Shown: positions 53,787 through 62,574 of the stretch, one piece after another
Layout of the letters: each line of letters starts with the position of its first letter
Numbering within the stretch: position 1 is the first letter of the stretch
NCBI GenBank assembly: GCA_964445575.1
Contig: CAYULB010000005.1
Span: 22,424 to 86,423 of the forward strand
DNA from: WJMT01 sp964445575
Lineage (GTDB): Bacteria; Acidobacteriota; Aminicenantia; Aminicenantales; Aminicenantaceae
Reading direction: 5' to 3'
Length of the DNA: 64,000 nt
Program-made: the position numbers and the translations under genes
Notes under the pieces: model-generated
What the model was told of the DNA's origin: nothing
What the model saw: only the letters and a program-made list of their open reading frames with translations
Database searches by the model: none

Positions 53787-53832
53787 TACTGTTTTTATAT
53801 ACTGTACTGTTTTTATATACTGTTTTTATACA
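53787..53832 (+). repeat. 18-bp tandem repeat, about 2.5 units
   Basis: TACTGTTTTTATATACTG stands at 53787-53804 and again at 53805-53822, followed by part of a third unit. It is AT-rich and directly before the coaX leader. No function is evident, though it may act as upstream promoter sequence. Confidence 0.8.
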
Positions 53833-53925
53833 TCTCCATTTTAAAGAAAAATGTGAAATGCTTCCACAATGAAGAGGTAGTTGGTACAATATCATAAAGC
53901 AAAGACAGGAAACAGGAGAGCTAAG

Positions 53926-54711
53926 ATGCTTTTTGCTATTGATATTGGTAATACCAGTATTGCTTTGGGTGTATTTGGAGGAAGTGATTTAGTTGAAAAA
54001 TGGCAGATCAGATCGGAAAGAGAAAAGACCTGTGATGAGTATCAGGTTGTTCTTATGAATCTATTTTCTCACTCTGGACTTGATATATCTGAGGTTGCCG
54101 GTGTGATCATATCCAGTGTGGTTCCCCCGTTAAATCCTGTATTTCAAAAATTAATCAAGAGAATGTTCAAAATGAGAGCGCTTGAGGTAAGTCCCGGCAT
54201 AAAGACAGGAATGCCTATTCTTTATGACAATCCGCATGAAGTGGGAGCAGACCGGATTGCTTCGGCTGTAGCAGCTTCCCGCTATTATGGTGCTCCATGT
54301 ATTGTGGTTGATTTTGGTACGGCAACCTCTTTTGATGCGGTTTCTCCTAAGGGGGAATACATGGGTGGGTCCATCGCTCCCGGAATCCAGATATCAGCAG
54401 AAGCTCTTTATCATAAGACAGCAAAACTTCCCAGAATAGACATAATAAAAATAAGAAAAGCCATTGGAAAAAGCACGGTTGCCAGCATGCAGTCTGGACT
54501 GTATTTTGGCTATACAGGTCTTGTGTCAAATATCATCCGGGAAATGAAAAAAGAAATTGGTGAAGACGCTACTGTTATCGGGACTGGAGGATTTTCATCC
54601 ATCTTATTTGATAAACTGGAGTGCATTGACTATCATGATTCTGACTTGGTTCTTCAAGGATTGAGAATCATCTTTGACTTAAATCGAAAGCATCTGGATA
54701 AGGATGGATAA
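53926..54711 (+). CDS. coaX: Type III pantothenate kinase
   Basis: 261-residue enzyme that phosphorylates pantothenate in the first step of CoA synthesis. ASKHA-fold motifs are FAIDIGNTSIALGVF (about residues 3-17), SVVPPLNP, NPHEVGADRIA and VDFGTATSFDAV (about 124-135). The ATG at 53926 is chosen because homology starts there and GGAGAG lies 6 nt upstream; a longer frame from 53881 has no support. It overlaps the next gene by 8 bp. Confidence 0.95.
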   Translation: MLFAIDIGNTSIALGVFGGSDLVEKWQIRSEREKTCDEYQVVLMNLFSHSGLDISEVAGVIISSVVPPLNPVFQKLIKRMFKMRALEVSPGIKTGMPILYDNPHEVGADRIASAVAASRYYGAPCIVVDFGTATSFDAVSPKGEYMGGSIAPGIQISAEALYHKTAKLPRIDIIKIRKAIGKSTVASMQSGLYFGYTGLVSNIIREMKKEIGEDATVIGTGGFSSILFDKLECIDYHDSDLVLQGLRIIFDLNRKHLDKDG

Positions 54712-55357
54712 AAAATCAATGATTGACCAAAACTCAGGGCAGGAGCAGTATTATCAAACCATTGCCCGGTTGTTGTTCAGCTTGAGAGGCGCTCCGTTTA
54801 TTCTTTCTGCTAGAGAGATAGGTGTTATTGAGGAATGGGAGGAGCATCAAGTGCCCTTAAATATAGTGCTGGAGGGAATAAAGTCAGCTTATGAATATTT
54901 CAGAAGGAACCAAAGTTTTCGAAAAAGTTTTACCTTGACTTTCTGCAACCGCTTTGTTTCCTTAGCTTGCCACCAGTATAGAGAAAGGAGAATCGGACAA
55001 AAAGGTACGGATGAAACCAGAGAAAAGAAAATCAAAAGGATTAAAGCCCAAGTGAAGAGCTTTTTGAGTGATTTATCAAAAGAAATGAGTTATCTTAAAG
55101 CTCTATATCAGGATATTCTTGATGATTTGTCCGCAGAGAATTTAGACGAAAACGTTCTGGAAAAAAGGGATGAACAAGTGGACCAGCTGCTCCTGGAACG
55201 CGCACCTGAGGGCAGTATAGAAAAATACAAAAAGGAAGTCAGCACTCAGTACCGGGTTACTCAGGAATCTGAAAAAATTCAGATTGCCCGCAGAAAATAC
55301 CTTCAGAACGTTCGAAAAAAACACAAGATTCCTTATGTTTCTTTATTTTATTATTGA
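54704..55357 (+). CDS. Hypothetical protein between coaX and rnr
   Basis: 217 residues, charged and mostly helical, no signal peptide. Segments such as LLFSLRGAPFILSAREIGVI and TLTFCNRFVSLACHQYRERR are hydrophobic enough to suggest a folded N-terminal domain, and the second half is Lys/Glu-rich. I do not recognise a family. The overlap with coaX by 8 bp and the 9-bp gap to rnr show it is a real operon member, possibly involved in RNA handling with its neighbours. Confidence 0.8.
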   Translation: MDKKSMIDQNSGQEQYYQTIARLLFSLRGAPFILSAREIGVIEEWEEHQVPLNIVLEGIKSAYEYFRRNQSFRKSFTLTFCNRFVSLACHQYRERRIGQKGTDETREKKIKRIKAQVKSFLSDLSKEMSYLKALYQDILDDLSAENLDENVLEKRDEQVDQLLLERAPEGSIEKYKKEVSTQYRVTQESEKIQIARRKYLQNVRKKHKIPYVSLFYY

Positions 55358-55366
55358 TGTGAAACC

Positions 55367-57412
55367 ATGATAGATAAAATTCTCAGAATTTTGAAAAAAT
55401 ACAGCTATGGAATCCGCTTTCAGAAGATGGTTCACAAACTGAATATTAACCCAAAAGAAAAGCATACCCTGAAGACCAGGCTGAACCAGCTAGAAAAAGC
55501 TGGTTTGATTTTCAGAATGGGGGGTAAGTATTTTTTGCATCGGGAAAAGGAAGTGATCACTGGGAAGCTGGTCACTGTAGTCAAAGATTATGGATTTGTC
55601 GAGCCTGATAAAGAGGATCTCCAAGATATATTCATCCCTCCGGGAAAATCTAGCGATGCTGTTTTGGGTGATGAGGTTGAGGTGGCTTATACTTATGACA
55701 GAAAAAAAAGAAAGCCAGAAGGAGAAATCATCCGGGTAGTTAAAAAAGCAAAAAACACAACCATAGGAATGTATAAAAAGAGCAGGGGCCGGGAATTTTA
55801 CTTTCCTTTTGGGTCCCCCTCAAAAGAAGGAATTTTTTTTAAGCCTTCCTCGAGAGCCGGGCTTGAAGAAGGGACCATCATTGAGGTCCAGCGCTCCACC
55901 AAGGAGTTGGTCAGGATTTTGGGAAAGCCCGAGGACCCGGGTGTGGATATCGAGGTTATAGTCAGAAAGTATGGACTGTCTACTTCTTTTCCCCCCGAGG
56001 TAGTAAAAGAATCAAAGGACCTCAAAACAGATTTCAGCCGGGCTGAAAGAAGACTGAAAAAGGATTTCCGGAACTGGACATCTGTCACTATTGATGGTGA
56101 GGATGCCAGAGATTTTGACGATGCAGTCAGTATTAAGAAGCTCAAAGGAGGGAGGTTTCTTCTGGGAGTTCATATTGCTGATGTTTCTTTTTATGTTAAA
56201 CAGGATTCTGCTATGGATAGGGAAGCCTATTCAAGAGGAACCAGTGTTTATTTCCCCGATACCACTCTCCCCATGCTTCCAGAGAGACTGTCAAACGAGG
56301 TGTGCAGTTTAAGGCCAAGAGAGGAAAAAAGGACTGTCTCTGTAGTACTTGAAATAAATAAGAGAGGAGAAGTGGTTAAGAAAGATTTTTTTCGCTCTCT
56401 CATTTGCACTCAAGCGAGACTGACTTATAAATCTGTATATAAAATTTTTTTAGGTGACCAGAGAGAGAAGGAAAAGTATTCTTCTCTCTATCCTAGTTTG
56501 ATGAATATGAGAGAACTTGCTTCCCTGTTAAGAAAGAGGAGATTCGAGTCGGGAAGTCTTGATTTTGAAATAGCTGAGCCCGAGCTTGTTTACAGAAGAG
56601 GAGTCCCTGATGCAGTGGTTCCGTTTAAACCGAATGAGGCTCACTGGCTGATAGAAGAATTTATGCTGGCTGCTAATGAGGCTGTGGCAACTTTTCTTTC
56701 AGAGGGCGATGTTCCTCTATTGTACAGGGTCCATCCTTCTCCGGCCAAAAAGGATTTAGAAAGGTTTCAAGAGATCTTGAAGTACTTTGGTTTGACACTG
56801 ACCTCCAAATTTCCCATCCAGCCCAAACGCCTTCAATCTGTGCTGAAACAAATAAAAGGAAGGCCTGAAGAGAAATTCATTACTTTAGAGATGCTGAAAA
56901 GCCTTCAAGTGGCGGTGTATTCGCCCCACAATACAGGTCATTTTGGACTGGGGAAGAAATATTATACTCACTTTACTTCTCCTATAAGAAGATACCCAGA
57001 CCTTATTGTTCACAGGATTTTAAAAAGTATTTTAGACCGTTCTCAAGTTGTTCCCGGGTCACTTTCGTCTAAAGCGGTGCACTGTTCCGAGAGAGAAAGG
57101 AATGCTGAGGCGGCAGAGAAAGACCTGTTGGAGTGGAGGATATATCGTTTGTTAAAAAACAGACTTGGTGAGAAATGCAGGGGTTTTATTGTAGAGATAT
57201 CAAAGTCTGGACTGATTGTTGAGCTGGACAACTATTTTGTCACAGGTATCATATTTTATAATGATATGAAAGAGGATTTTTATTTAAAAAGAGATGATAA
57301 AATGATATCAGGAAGGAGAACCGGGAAGAAGTTCAGAATTGGAGAAAAGGTAAAAGTGGTGATCGTTTCAGTAAATCCCGAATCGAGAAACATGAACTTG
57401 CAGCTGGCATAG
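55367..57412 (+). CDS. rnr: Ribonuclease R (RNase II/R family)
   Basis: 681-residue 3'-5' exoribonuclease that degrades structured RNA. An N-terminal helix-turn-helix part (about 1-60) and cold-shock domains (about 65-215) are present. The RNB catalytic domain has TIDGEDARDFDDAVS (metal aspartates, about 242-256), and HFTSPIRRYPDLIVHRIL near 543. A C-terminal S1 domain follows (about 600-680). The lysine-rich tail of E. coli RNase R is absent, which is common in other phyla. The gene is co-directional with the SelB-tail-like gene 35 bp downstream. Confidence 0.95.
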   Translation: MIDKILRILKKYSYGIRFQKMVHKLNINPKEKHTLKTRLNQLEKAGLIFRMGGKYFLHREKEVITGKLVTVVKDYGFVEPDKEDLQDIFIPPGKSSDAVLGDEVEVAYTYDRKKRKPEGEIIRVVKKAKNTTIGMYKKSRGREFYFPFGSPSKEGIFFKPSSRAGLEEGTIIEVQRSTKELVRILGKPEDPGVDIEVIVRKYGLSTSFPPEVVKESKDLKTDFSRAERRLKKDFRNWTSVTIDGEDARDFDDAVSIKKLKGGRFLLGVHIADVSFYVKQDSAMDREAYSRGTSVYFPDTTLPMLPERLSNEVCSLRPREEKRTVSVVLEINKRGEVVKKDFFRSLICTQARLTYKSVYKIFLGDQREKEKYSSLYPSLMNMRELASLLRKRRFESGSLDFEIAEPELVYRRGVPDAVVPFKPNEAHWLIEEFMLAANEAVATFLSEGDVPLLYRVHPSPAKKDLERFQEILKYFGLTLTSKFPIQPKRLQSVLKQIKGRPEEKFITLEMLKSLQVAVYSPHNTGHFGLGKKYYTHFTSPIRRYPDLIVHRILKSILDRSQVVPGSLSSKAVHCSERERNAEAAEKDLLEWRIYRLLKNRLGEKCRGFIVEISKSGLIVELDNYFVTGIIFYNDMKEDFYLKRDDKMISGRRTGKKFRIGEKVKVVIVSVNPESRNMNLQLA

Positions 57413-57447
57413 CAAGTCAAAATTTTAAGGAGGTCATTTAAAGTTAT

Positions 57448-58521
57448 ATGTGTTTCGAAGCTGTTTTGGAGTTAAAAATAAAGCAAGAAAGCTTTAAAGG
57501 CATTGATGTGGCAGTGGTCTTTAAAAATAGGGTTAGAGCTTCTGTATTCTTTTATAAAACAACTAAGTCACAGCCGAAAAAAAAGTACGCGCGCATTCAT
57601 CCTCAGAAAAGCCTCACGGTTAAGTGGAAGGATTTTTTTGAGCTCAAGGATTTAAAAACAAATAAGCTGGTCGCACAGGGTAAGGTCCTTCTTTCTAAAG
57701 CTGAAAACAGAATCCCTCAAGATGTGGAAAAGCATATTGAATTTTTAAATGAGCTGGATAAGAAAGAAGAGGATATGCTCTTCTCACTGGTAAAGAGAAA
57801 AAAGTTTCAAGGATTGAGCCAAAAGGAAATCAGTGATTTAACAAGACTTTCTGAGAGTGAAATTTTAGATTTATCTCAGGATTTAGAACAGAAAAAAAAA
57901 GTGAGGATTGTTTCATTCAATCCGATTTTAATGGTCTCTCGAACCAGTTTGGATTTATTAGAGAAAAAGGTTTTGACTTTGATCAAAAACTTCAGTGAAG
58001 AAGATTCAGAGAAAAATGGCATGAGTCTGGAAGAAATAAAAGAAAAAGTCCAAGCCCATTCAAAGGTGATTGAATTAACAGTAAATTATTTGAAGTATTT
58101 AAACAGAATAACTGAATCCGATCATAGATTTATCCTTTCCCCTCCTGAAAAAAAGATTTCAAAGGAGGATGAGAAGTTAGTAAGAGAAATGGACCAAATG
58201 TGTCAAAGAGGAGAGTTCAAAAACTATTCTTTTGAGGAGCTAAAGGATTTGTTCGGGATATCTTATGAAAGATTTGACCGTTTATTTAACGTGCTGTTGG
58301 AAAGAAGGAAAGTTATTCATGGAAAAGAGGGGTTTATCTTTTATTCAGATTGGCTTAAGAATCTGATCGACAAGCTTAAGGAATCAGGAACCAAACAATT
58401 TTCTGTGGCGGATTTTAAGAAGATATCCGGATTGTCTCGAAAGTATGCCATACCCTTATTGGAACTGCTGGCAGAAAAGGGAGTGACCCGAAGAGAAGGT
58501 TCTCTTCACAAGATACTGTAA
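57448..58521 (+). CDS. SelB C-terminal-like winged-helix protein without GTPase domain
   Basis: 357 residues. From about residue 100 it reads like the tandem winged helices of the selenocysteine elongation factor SelB. The last domain is diagnostic: FSVADFKKISGLSRKYAIPL, then LELLAEKGVTRREG and LHKIL at the end. Residues about 1-95 could be a relic of SelB domain III (VAVVFKNRVRASVFFYKTTK). The GTPase and EF-Tu-like domains I and II are absent, and a stop codon lies just upstream of the ATG, so this is not a sequencing cut. AAGGAGG lies 14-20 nt upstream, further than usual. It may bind RNA; a role in selenocysteine decoding is not proven. Confidence 0.7.
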   Translation: MCFEAVLELKIKQESFKGIDVAVVFKNRVRASVFFYKTTKSQPKKKYARIHPQKSLTVKWKDFFELKDLKTNKLVAQGKVLLSKAENRIPQDVEKHIEFLNELDKKEEDMLFSLVKRKKFQGLSQKEISDLTRLSESEILDLSQDLEQKKKVRIVSFNPILMVSRTSLDLLEKKVLTLIKNFSEEDSEKNGMSLEEIKEKVQAHSKVIELTVNYLKYLNRITESDHRFILSPPEKKISKEDEKLVREMDQMCQRGEFKNYSFEELKDLFGISYERFDRLFNVLLERRKVIHGKEGFIFYSDWLKNLIDKLKESGTKQFSVADFKKISGLSRKYAIPLLELLAEKGVTRREGSLHKIL

Positions 58522-58565
58522 ATCAGGGAAGGTTCCGGATTTTTATTTATTCACAGAGAAAGTGC

Positions 58566-60701
58566 TCACTTTTCCTTAGATTTAGATTTTTCATCCTTCT
58601 TTTTATCTAAGGCAGACTTTAATTTCTCTCCGAATAGACCTTCTGATAAGGGCTTTTCTTCTTGTTCTTTATATCCTTTTTTCTCTTTGGTTTGAGGTTT
58701 TAAGAGCTCCAGCCCTTCTTCTCCCAGCTCTTTTTCTTTATCTGTCTTTACCGCATAAAAAGCTTCTAATTCTGATTCTTCCTGCTCTATTTGCTCTTCA
58801 ATGATTCTCTTTTTCCCTTTCTTGCTGCGGGCGGGTTTCTCAAAATCTATTTCCATTTTTTCAGTTTTTCTAGGTCTTTTTTCTGGAATCGGCTCTTCAT
58901 AAGTGATTTCCTCTTCTTCTAGGGGAGGAGGTTCAGCCTCTGGTTTTTTCTTTTCTTTCTTTTTAATTGGTTTTCTTTTCTTCGGGGGTTTGATTTCTTT
59001 CCTTTCTTCCAGATGAATTTCTGGGGTGCTGATTTCTCCCACTGTCCCGATTTCAGGGAGAGTTTCTTTTTTATCTTCAATTTCTTCTTCAGGCTTTGAG
59101 AATTCTTCTGTTGGGGGAAGCTCTTCCATTTCTAATTCTTTTTCAGTTTTGATTTTTTCTTGATAGAAAAATAAGCCTTTCTTTTTCTCAGACATGGCAA
59201 ATTCTGGAGACAGGCACAGGGTTTTTTCTATATCTTCAATTGAAGTGTGCTTGAGGATATCCACTAGATGGAAAGCTTTTCTGTAGTGAAGAGTCTGTCT
59301 TTCGCCTTCAAAGCCAAAATTTTTAAACACGGTGATGAGAAGTTCCCGAAGGTCTTTATCTCTTATCTCTTTAGGGAGTTCATACAGTTTTTTAAGGGTT
59401 TCGTGTTCAATATAGATTATTTTATTGGGAAGAGCGTAAGTGGAGATCTCTTTTTCAGCTATTGAAAACTCATCATTCTCGGGATCATATTCCAGATAAG
59501 GGAGAGACAGTCTTTTTTTTGATTTTTTAAGGCGAAAACTTATATGAAAAGAATCTTTTTTCTTTAATGTCAGGCTGGCTCCTTGCGGGATATGGTGTTT
59601 TCTATAGAATTCGTCCAGACCAAGGAATGTATTCTGGGAGGGATAGAAAAATGCAGTGATTTCTTTTTCATCTTCTTCGTCCGTAAAAATGTATTCTCTT
59701 GCTTCAGAGAGTTCTTTTCCAAGTTCTGAGGGTATTTTTATGCCGCCTGATAGGAGTTCTCTCCAGGAAAGATAGGTTTTAAAGGGAAATTTTTGTTCTT
59801 TTGATTTGATCGGTTCATATTGGCTTTCCTCAAATTGAGGGAGTCTTGCTTTTTCAGCAAAAAGAGGCTTGTCTTCTAAATAAGAGTCGAGAATTTCTTT
59901 TAGAAACCATCTGCCCCAACCTTGGGGGGAGACAGATACAAATGTCTTCTTGTAATCCTTACTGAGAGTATAGTTTAGACTTAAGCAGTGTATATCAAAT
60001 TTATTGTCTTGAGGCTTTATGTTGAAATGTTTTTTAATTAATTCTTCAGTGGACGCTGGCTGTTTTTTCTCTTTAAAGTCCTTTTCAATCTTTTCTATTT
60101 TTTTATCAGGAATTTCAATCTTCTTTTTAGTCAGCTGCCAGTGCTCATCCCAACCAAAGAAGTCATCAGATTTTGAAATGGATTTTTTTAAGTTTGTGCT
60201 TAAGTTCTTCATGTCCTTTTCTGTCATCGGAAGTTTATGAAGCCTGGGGTCCTCTTCTTTCTTGAGGACTTCTGGAGTTTTGGCCTGTTCCGCTGGAGCT
60301 GCAGGGAGGAGCACTTGAGTGTTCTTCCTTTTCATATAGTCTAGGTGTTTGCGAAATATTCCGCCACCCGTGTAATCTACTTTCAGCATTTCGCAGTTAT
60401 AGTCAGGGTATTTGATTTTGTTTATGACTTTAAGGACTACTTTTCCCTTAAAGTGCTGTTTTTCTTTGCTGCTGATTACCAAAGGCTCATCGTATTCTTT
60501 GCAGATCAGGTCATTGACTTCATATTTGCACGAGGGATCGTATTTGAATACTTTCTGGTTCAACTGCCTGGCATTTTTTTTGTAGGCGAGGCTTTCAGTC
60601 AATTCAGCCAGATTAGGGACCTGGTCTTTTTGGGAAAGCTTTTCCTTTATGAAATCAAGGTCTGCTTTTGATATTTTTGTGTTTTCTCTTGCCTTAGCCA
60701 T
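58566..60701 (-). CDS. Large charged protein of unknown family
   Basis: 711 residues, no signal peptide or membrane segment. The N-terminal 1-110 is a compact domain (NLAELTESLAYKKNARQLNQ, YEVNDLICKEYDEPLVI, GKVVLKVINKIKYPDYNCEM). The middle (about 215-500) has long ordered stretches (FDIHCLSLNYTLSKDYKKTF, KTYLSWRELLSGGIKIPSEL, SFHISFRLKKSKKRLSLPYL). The last 190 residues are Glu/Lys/Pro-rich and disordered-looking. I cannot assign a family. It is the last gene, 2 bp after the carbamoyltransferase-like gene, and so may be read with that operon. Confidence 0.8.
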   Translation of the reverse strand: MAKARENTKISKADLDFIKEKLSQKDQVPNLAELTESLAYKKNARQLNQKVFKYDPSCKYEVNDLICKEYDEPLVISSKEKQHFKGKVVLKVINKIKYPDYNCEMLKVDYTGGGIFRKHLDYMKRKNTQVLLPAAPAEQAKTPEVLKKEEDPRLHKLPMTEKDMKNLSTNLKKSISKSDDFFGWDEHWQLTKKKIEIPDKKIEKIEKDFKEKKQPASTEELIKKHFNIKPQDNKFDIHCLSLNYTLSKDYKKTFVSVSPQGWGRWFLKEILDSYLEDKPLFAEKARLPQFEESQYEPIKSKEQKFPFKTYLSWRELLSGGIKIPSELGKELSEAREYIFTDEEDEKEITAFFYPSQNTFLGLDEFYRKHHIPQGASLTLKKKDSFHISFRLKKSKKRLSLPYLEYDPENDEFSIAEKEISTYALPNKIIYIEHETLKKLYELPKEIRDKDLRELLITVFKNFGFEGERQTLHYRKAFHLVDILKHTSIEDIEKTLCLSPEFAMSEKKKGLFFYQEKIKTEKELEMEELPPTEEFSKPEEEIEDKKETLPEIGTVGEISTPEIHLEERKEIKPPKKRKPIKKKEKKKPEAEPPPLEEEEITYEEPIPEKRPRKTEKMEIDFEKPARSKKGKKRIIEEQIEQEESELEAFYAVKTDKEKELGEEGLELLKPQTKEKKGYKEQEEKPLSEGLFGEKLKSALDKKKDEKSKSKEK

Positions 60702-60703
60702 TT

Positions 60704-61615
60704 TTATTTTTCTCTTTTCTTGTTTCTTATTAATGATACCATAATCGCTTTCTGAATATGAAGTCTATTATCAGCCTGACTGTAAATTAATGACCGGTTT
60801 GAAGGAATTTTTTGAACAATCCTTTTCTGCCATTCCTCAGATGGGATGCTGGTCATAAAAAGAGAGTCTTTTTGGGAACGGGAGAACAGTGAGTCAATAG
60901 AAAAGAGCTTTTTTTCAACTTCTAAAGAAAGATTTGGATTTGAATAAGAGCAGTAGACAATATCAGCATTTGAGGCTGCTTCTAAGGGATTTTCTGTTAT
61001 CTTATAGTTAAATCCTGTTTGTTTTCCTTTGATTTCTGCCGCCTCAATGACCTTCTGTTCGGGTCTGCTTTCAGGAGTACCGGCAATATGGATGAATGCA
61101 CCGGAGAGAGCCGAGGCCAAAAGCAAGCTGTGGCATAGGCTTTTTTGGCTGCCTATAAAGGCCAGCTTAATGTCAGTGAGGTCTCTATAATTTTCTTTTA
61201 TTGTGAAAAAGTCTGCCAGAGCCTGACAAGGGGAAAAAATTTCTGAGCCAGCGTTTATAACAGGAACTTTTAGGGCCTTTCCCAGCTCTCTGATTTGGCT
61301 ATGATTGTTTGTTTCTATGAAGACTCCGTCTACCCATTGTTCAAGACACTGGTAAGTTACGGGAGAGAGCGTTTTAAATGAAGGCTGAATATCAGAATAT
61401 TGCATAACCACAGGACATCCTTTAAGCGAAGAGACAGCTACCTGAAAACTGAACGTGGTATAGAATGAAGGATTTTGAAACACTCCGGCCACAAGGCGTT
61501 CAGATAGGCTGTTTTTAAAATGTTTGGGTCTTTTTTTTATTTCAAGAGTCAGGTCCATTAATTTACTGAACTGATATACAGAAATTTTTTCTAAGGATAT
61601 CAGATTTTCTATCAT
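60704..61615 (-). CDS. Carbamoyltransferase-fold protein with lost substrate motifs
   Basis: 303 residues of the ornithine/aspartate carbamoyltransferase fold. The structural marks remain (FSPCQALADFFTI at about 127-139, then LAFIGSQKSLCHSLLLASAL). The carbamoyl-phosphate loop STRTR is replaced by SFYTT (residues 50-54), losing both Arg. The His of HPxQ is Ser128, and HCLP reads TSIP (265-268). Normal transcarbamoylation is unlikely. It could be a regulatory or binding partner, or an enzyme with another substrate. The ribosome-binding site AGGGGGG precedes the ATG, and carbamate kinase ends 8 bp upstream. Confidence 0.8.
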   Translation of the reverse strand: MIENLISLEKISVYQFSKLMDLTLEIKKRPKHFKNSLSERLVAGVFQNPSFYTTFSFQVAVSSLKGCPVVMQYSDIQPSFKTLSPVTYQCLEQWVDGVFIETNNHSQIRELGKALKVPVINAGSEIFSPCQALADFFTIKENYRDLTDIKLAFIGSQKSLCHSLLLASALSGAFIHIAGTPESRPEQKVIEAAEIKGKQTGFNYKITENPLEAASNADIVYCSYSNPNLSLEVEKKLFSIDSLFSRSQKDSLFMTSIPSEEWQKRIVQKIPSNRSLIYSQADNRLHIQKAIMVSLIRNKKREK

Positions 61616-61623
61616 TTGCCCCC

Positions 61624-62574
61624 CTATGAAGTCGAAATGATGGTGGTTCCGGAACGGTTTATCATTGCAGCTTTGAGATGACTTGCTGAAGTGATGATGA
61701 CTTTTTTACCTCTATTGTGGATGTACTCAACAGCTGCTTCTATTTTCGGGCCCATTGAACCCGGGGGAAACTGTCCGTCTTTTAGGTATCTGCGGGCTTT
61801 ATCTAGAGTCATCTTTTTTATGGGTTCTTCTTTTGGTGTGCCGAAATTTAAATAAACGCAGTTTGTATTGGTAAGGATTATAAAGAGGTCTGCTGAAACT
61901 TCTCTCGCTATGAGACTTGAGGAAAAGTCCTTATCAATAACCGCCTCAACTCCCTGAAAAAGTCCTCTGCCGTTGATAATGACCGGAATCCCTCCGCCGC
62001 CAGCAGCTATGACGATTTTACCTGAATGAACAAGGTCATATAAGACCTTTTTAGGGACTATATCTATGGGTTTTGGGGAGGGCACTACCTTTCTGTATCC
62101 CCGTCCTGAATCCTCTACCATATCCCATTTCTTCTGACGCTTAAGCATTTGAGCTCTATATTTGGAATAAAACGGGCCTACAGGCTTGGAAGGATTGTTA
62201 AAGGCTGGGTCTTCCTTATCCACCACTACCTGAGTGACCAAGGTGGCCACATGTTTATCAATTGAATTTTTCCTGAGTTCGTTAATGATAGCTTTTTCAA
62301 GCATAAATCCCATGCTTCCTTCAGTCATTGCGTCGCATATTTCTAAAGAAAAAGGAGGCACTTTATTTATGGACTCTTCCATTTGGAGCAGCAGATTTCC
62401 GACCTGAGGACCGTTTCCATGCACTATAATCGGATCAAACCCTTTTTGGACCACATGGATTATGAGCCGAGCTGCCTTCTGGGCATTTTTCATCTGTTCA
62501 GATTGGAGTCCCCGCTGCTCTTTCGGTAATATGGCATTTCCGCCAAAGGCTATAACTGCTATTTTTCTTTTCAT
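61624..62574 (-). CDS. arcC: Carbamate kinase
   Basis: 316-residue amino acid kinase fold enzyme that interconverts carbamoyl phosphate plus ADP with carbamate plus ATP. Motifs are VIAFGGNAIL, VHGNGPQVGNLLLQME, DAMTEGSMGFMLEKAI, VIAAGGGGIPVI, AVIDKDFSSSLIA and PPGSMGPKIEAA. All expected active-site residues appear kept. It overlaps the cPGS-like gene by 4 bp. Normally it works with a carbamoyltransferase to gain ATP from arginine, purine or similar nitrogen compounds; here its neighbour transferase looks altered. Confidence 0.95.
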   Translation of the reverse strand: MKRKIAVIAFGGNAILPKEQRGLQSEQMKNAQKAARLIIHVVQKGFDPIIVHGNGPQVGNLLLQMEESINKVPPFSLEICDAMTEGSMGFMLEKAIINELRKNSIDKHVATLVTQVVVDKEDPAFNNPSKPVGPFYSKYRAQMLKRQKKWDMVEDSGRGYRKVVPSPKPIDIVPKKVLYDLVHSGKIVIAAGGGGIPVIINGRGLFQGVEAVIDKDFSSSLIAREVSADLFIILTNTNCVYLNFGTPKEEPIKKMTLDKARRYLKDGQFPPGSMGPKIEAAVEYIHNRGKKVIITSASHLKAAMINRSGTTIISTS

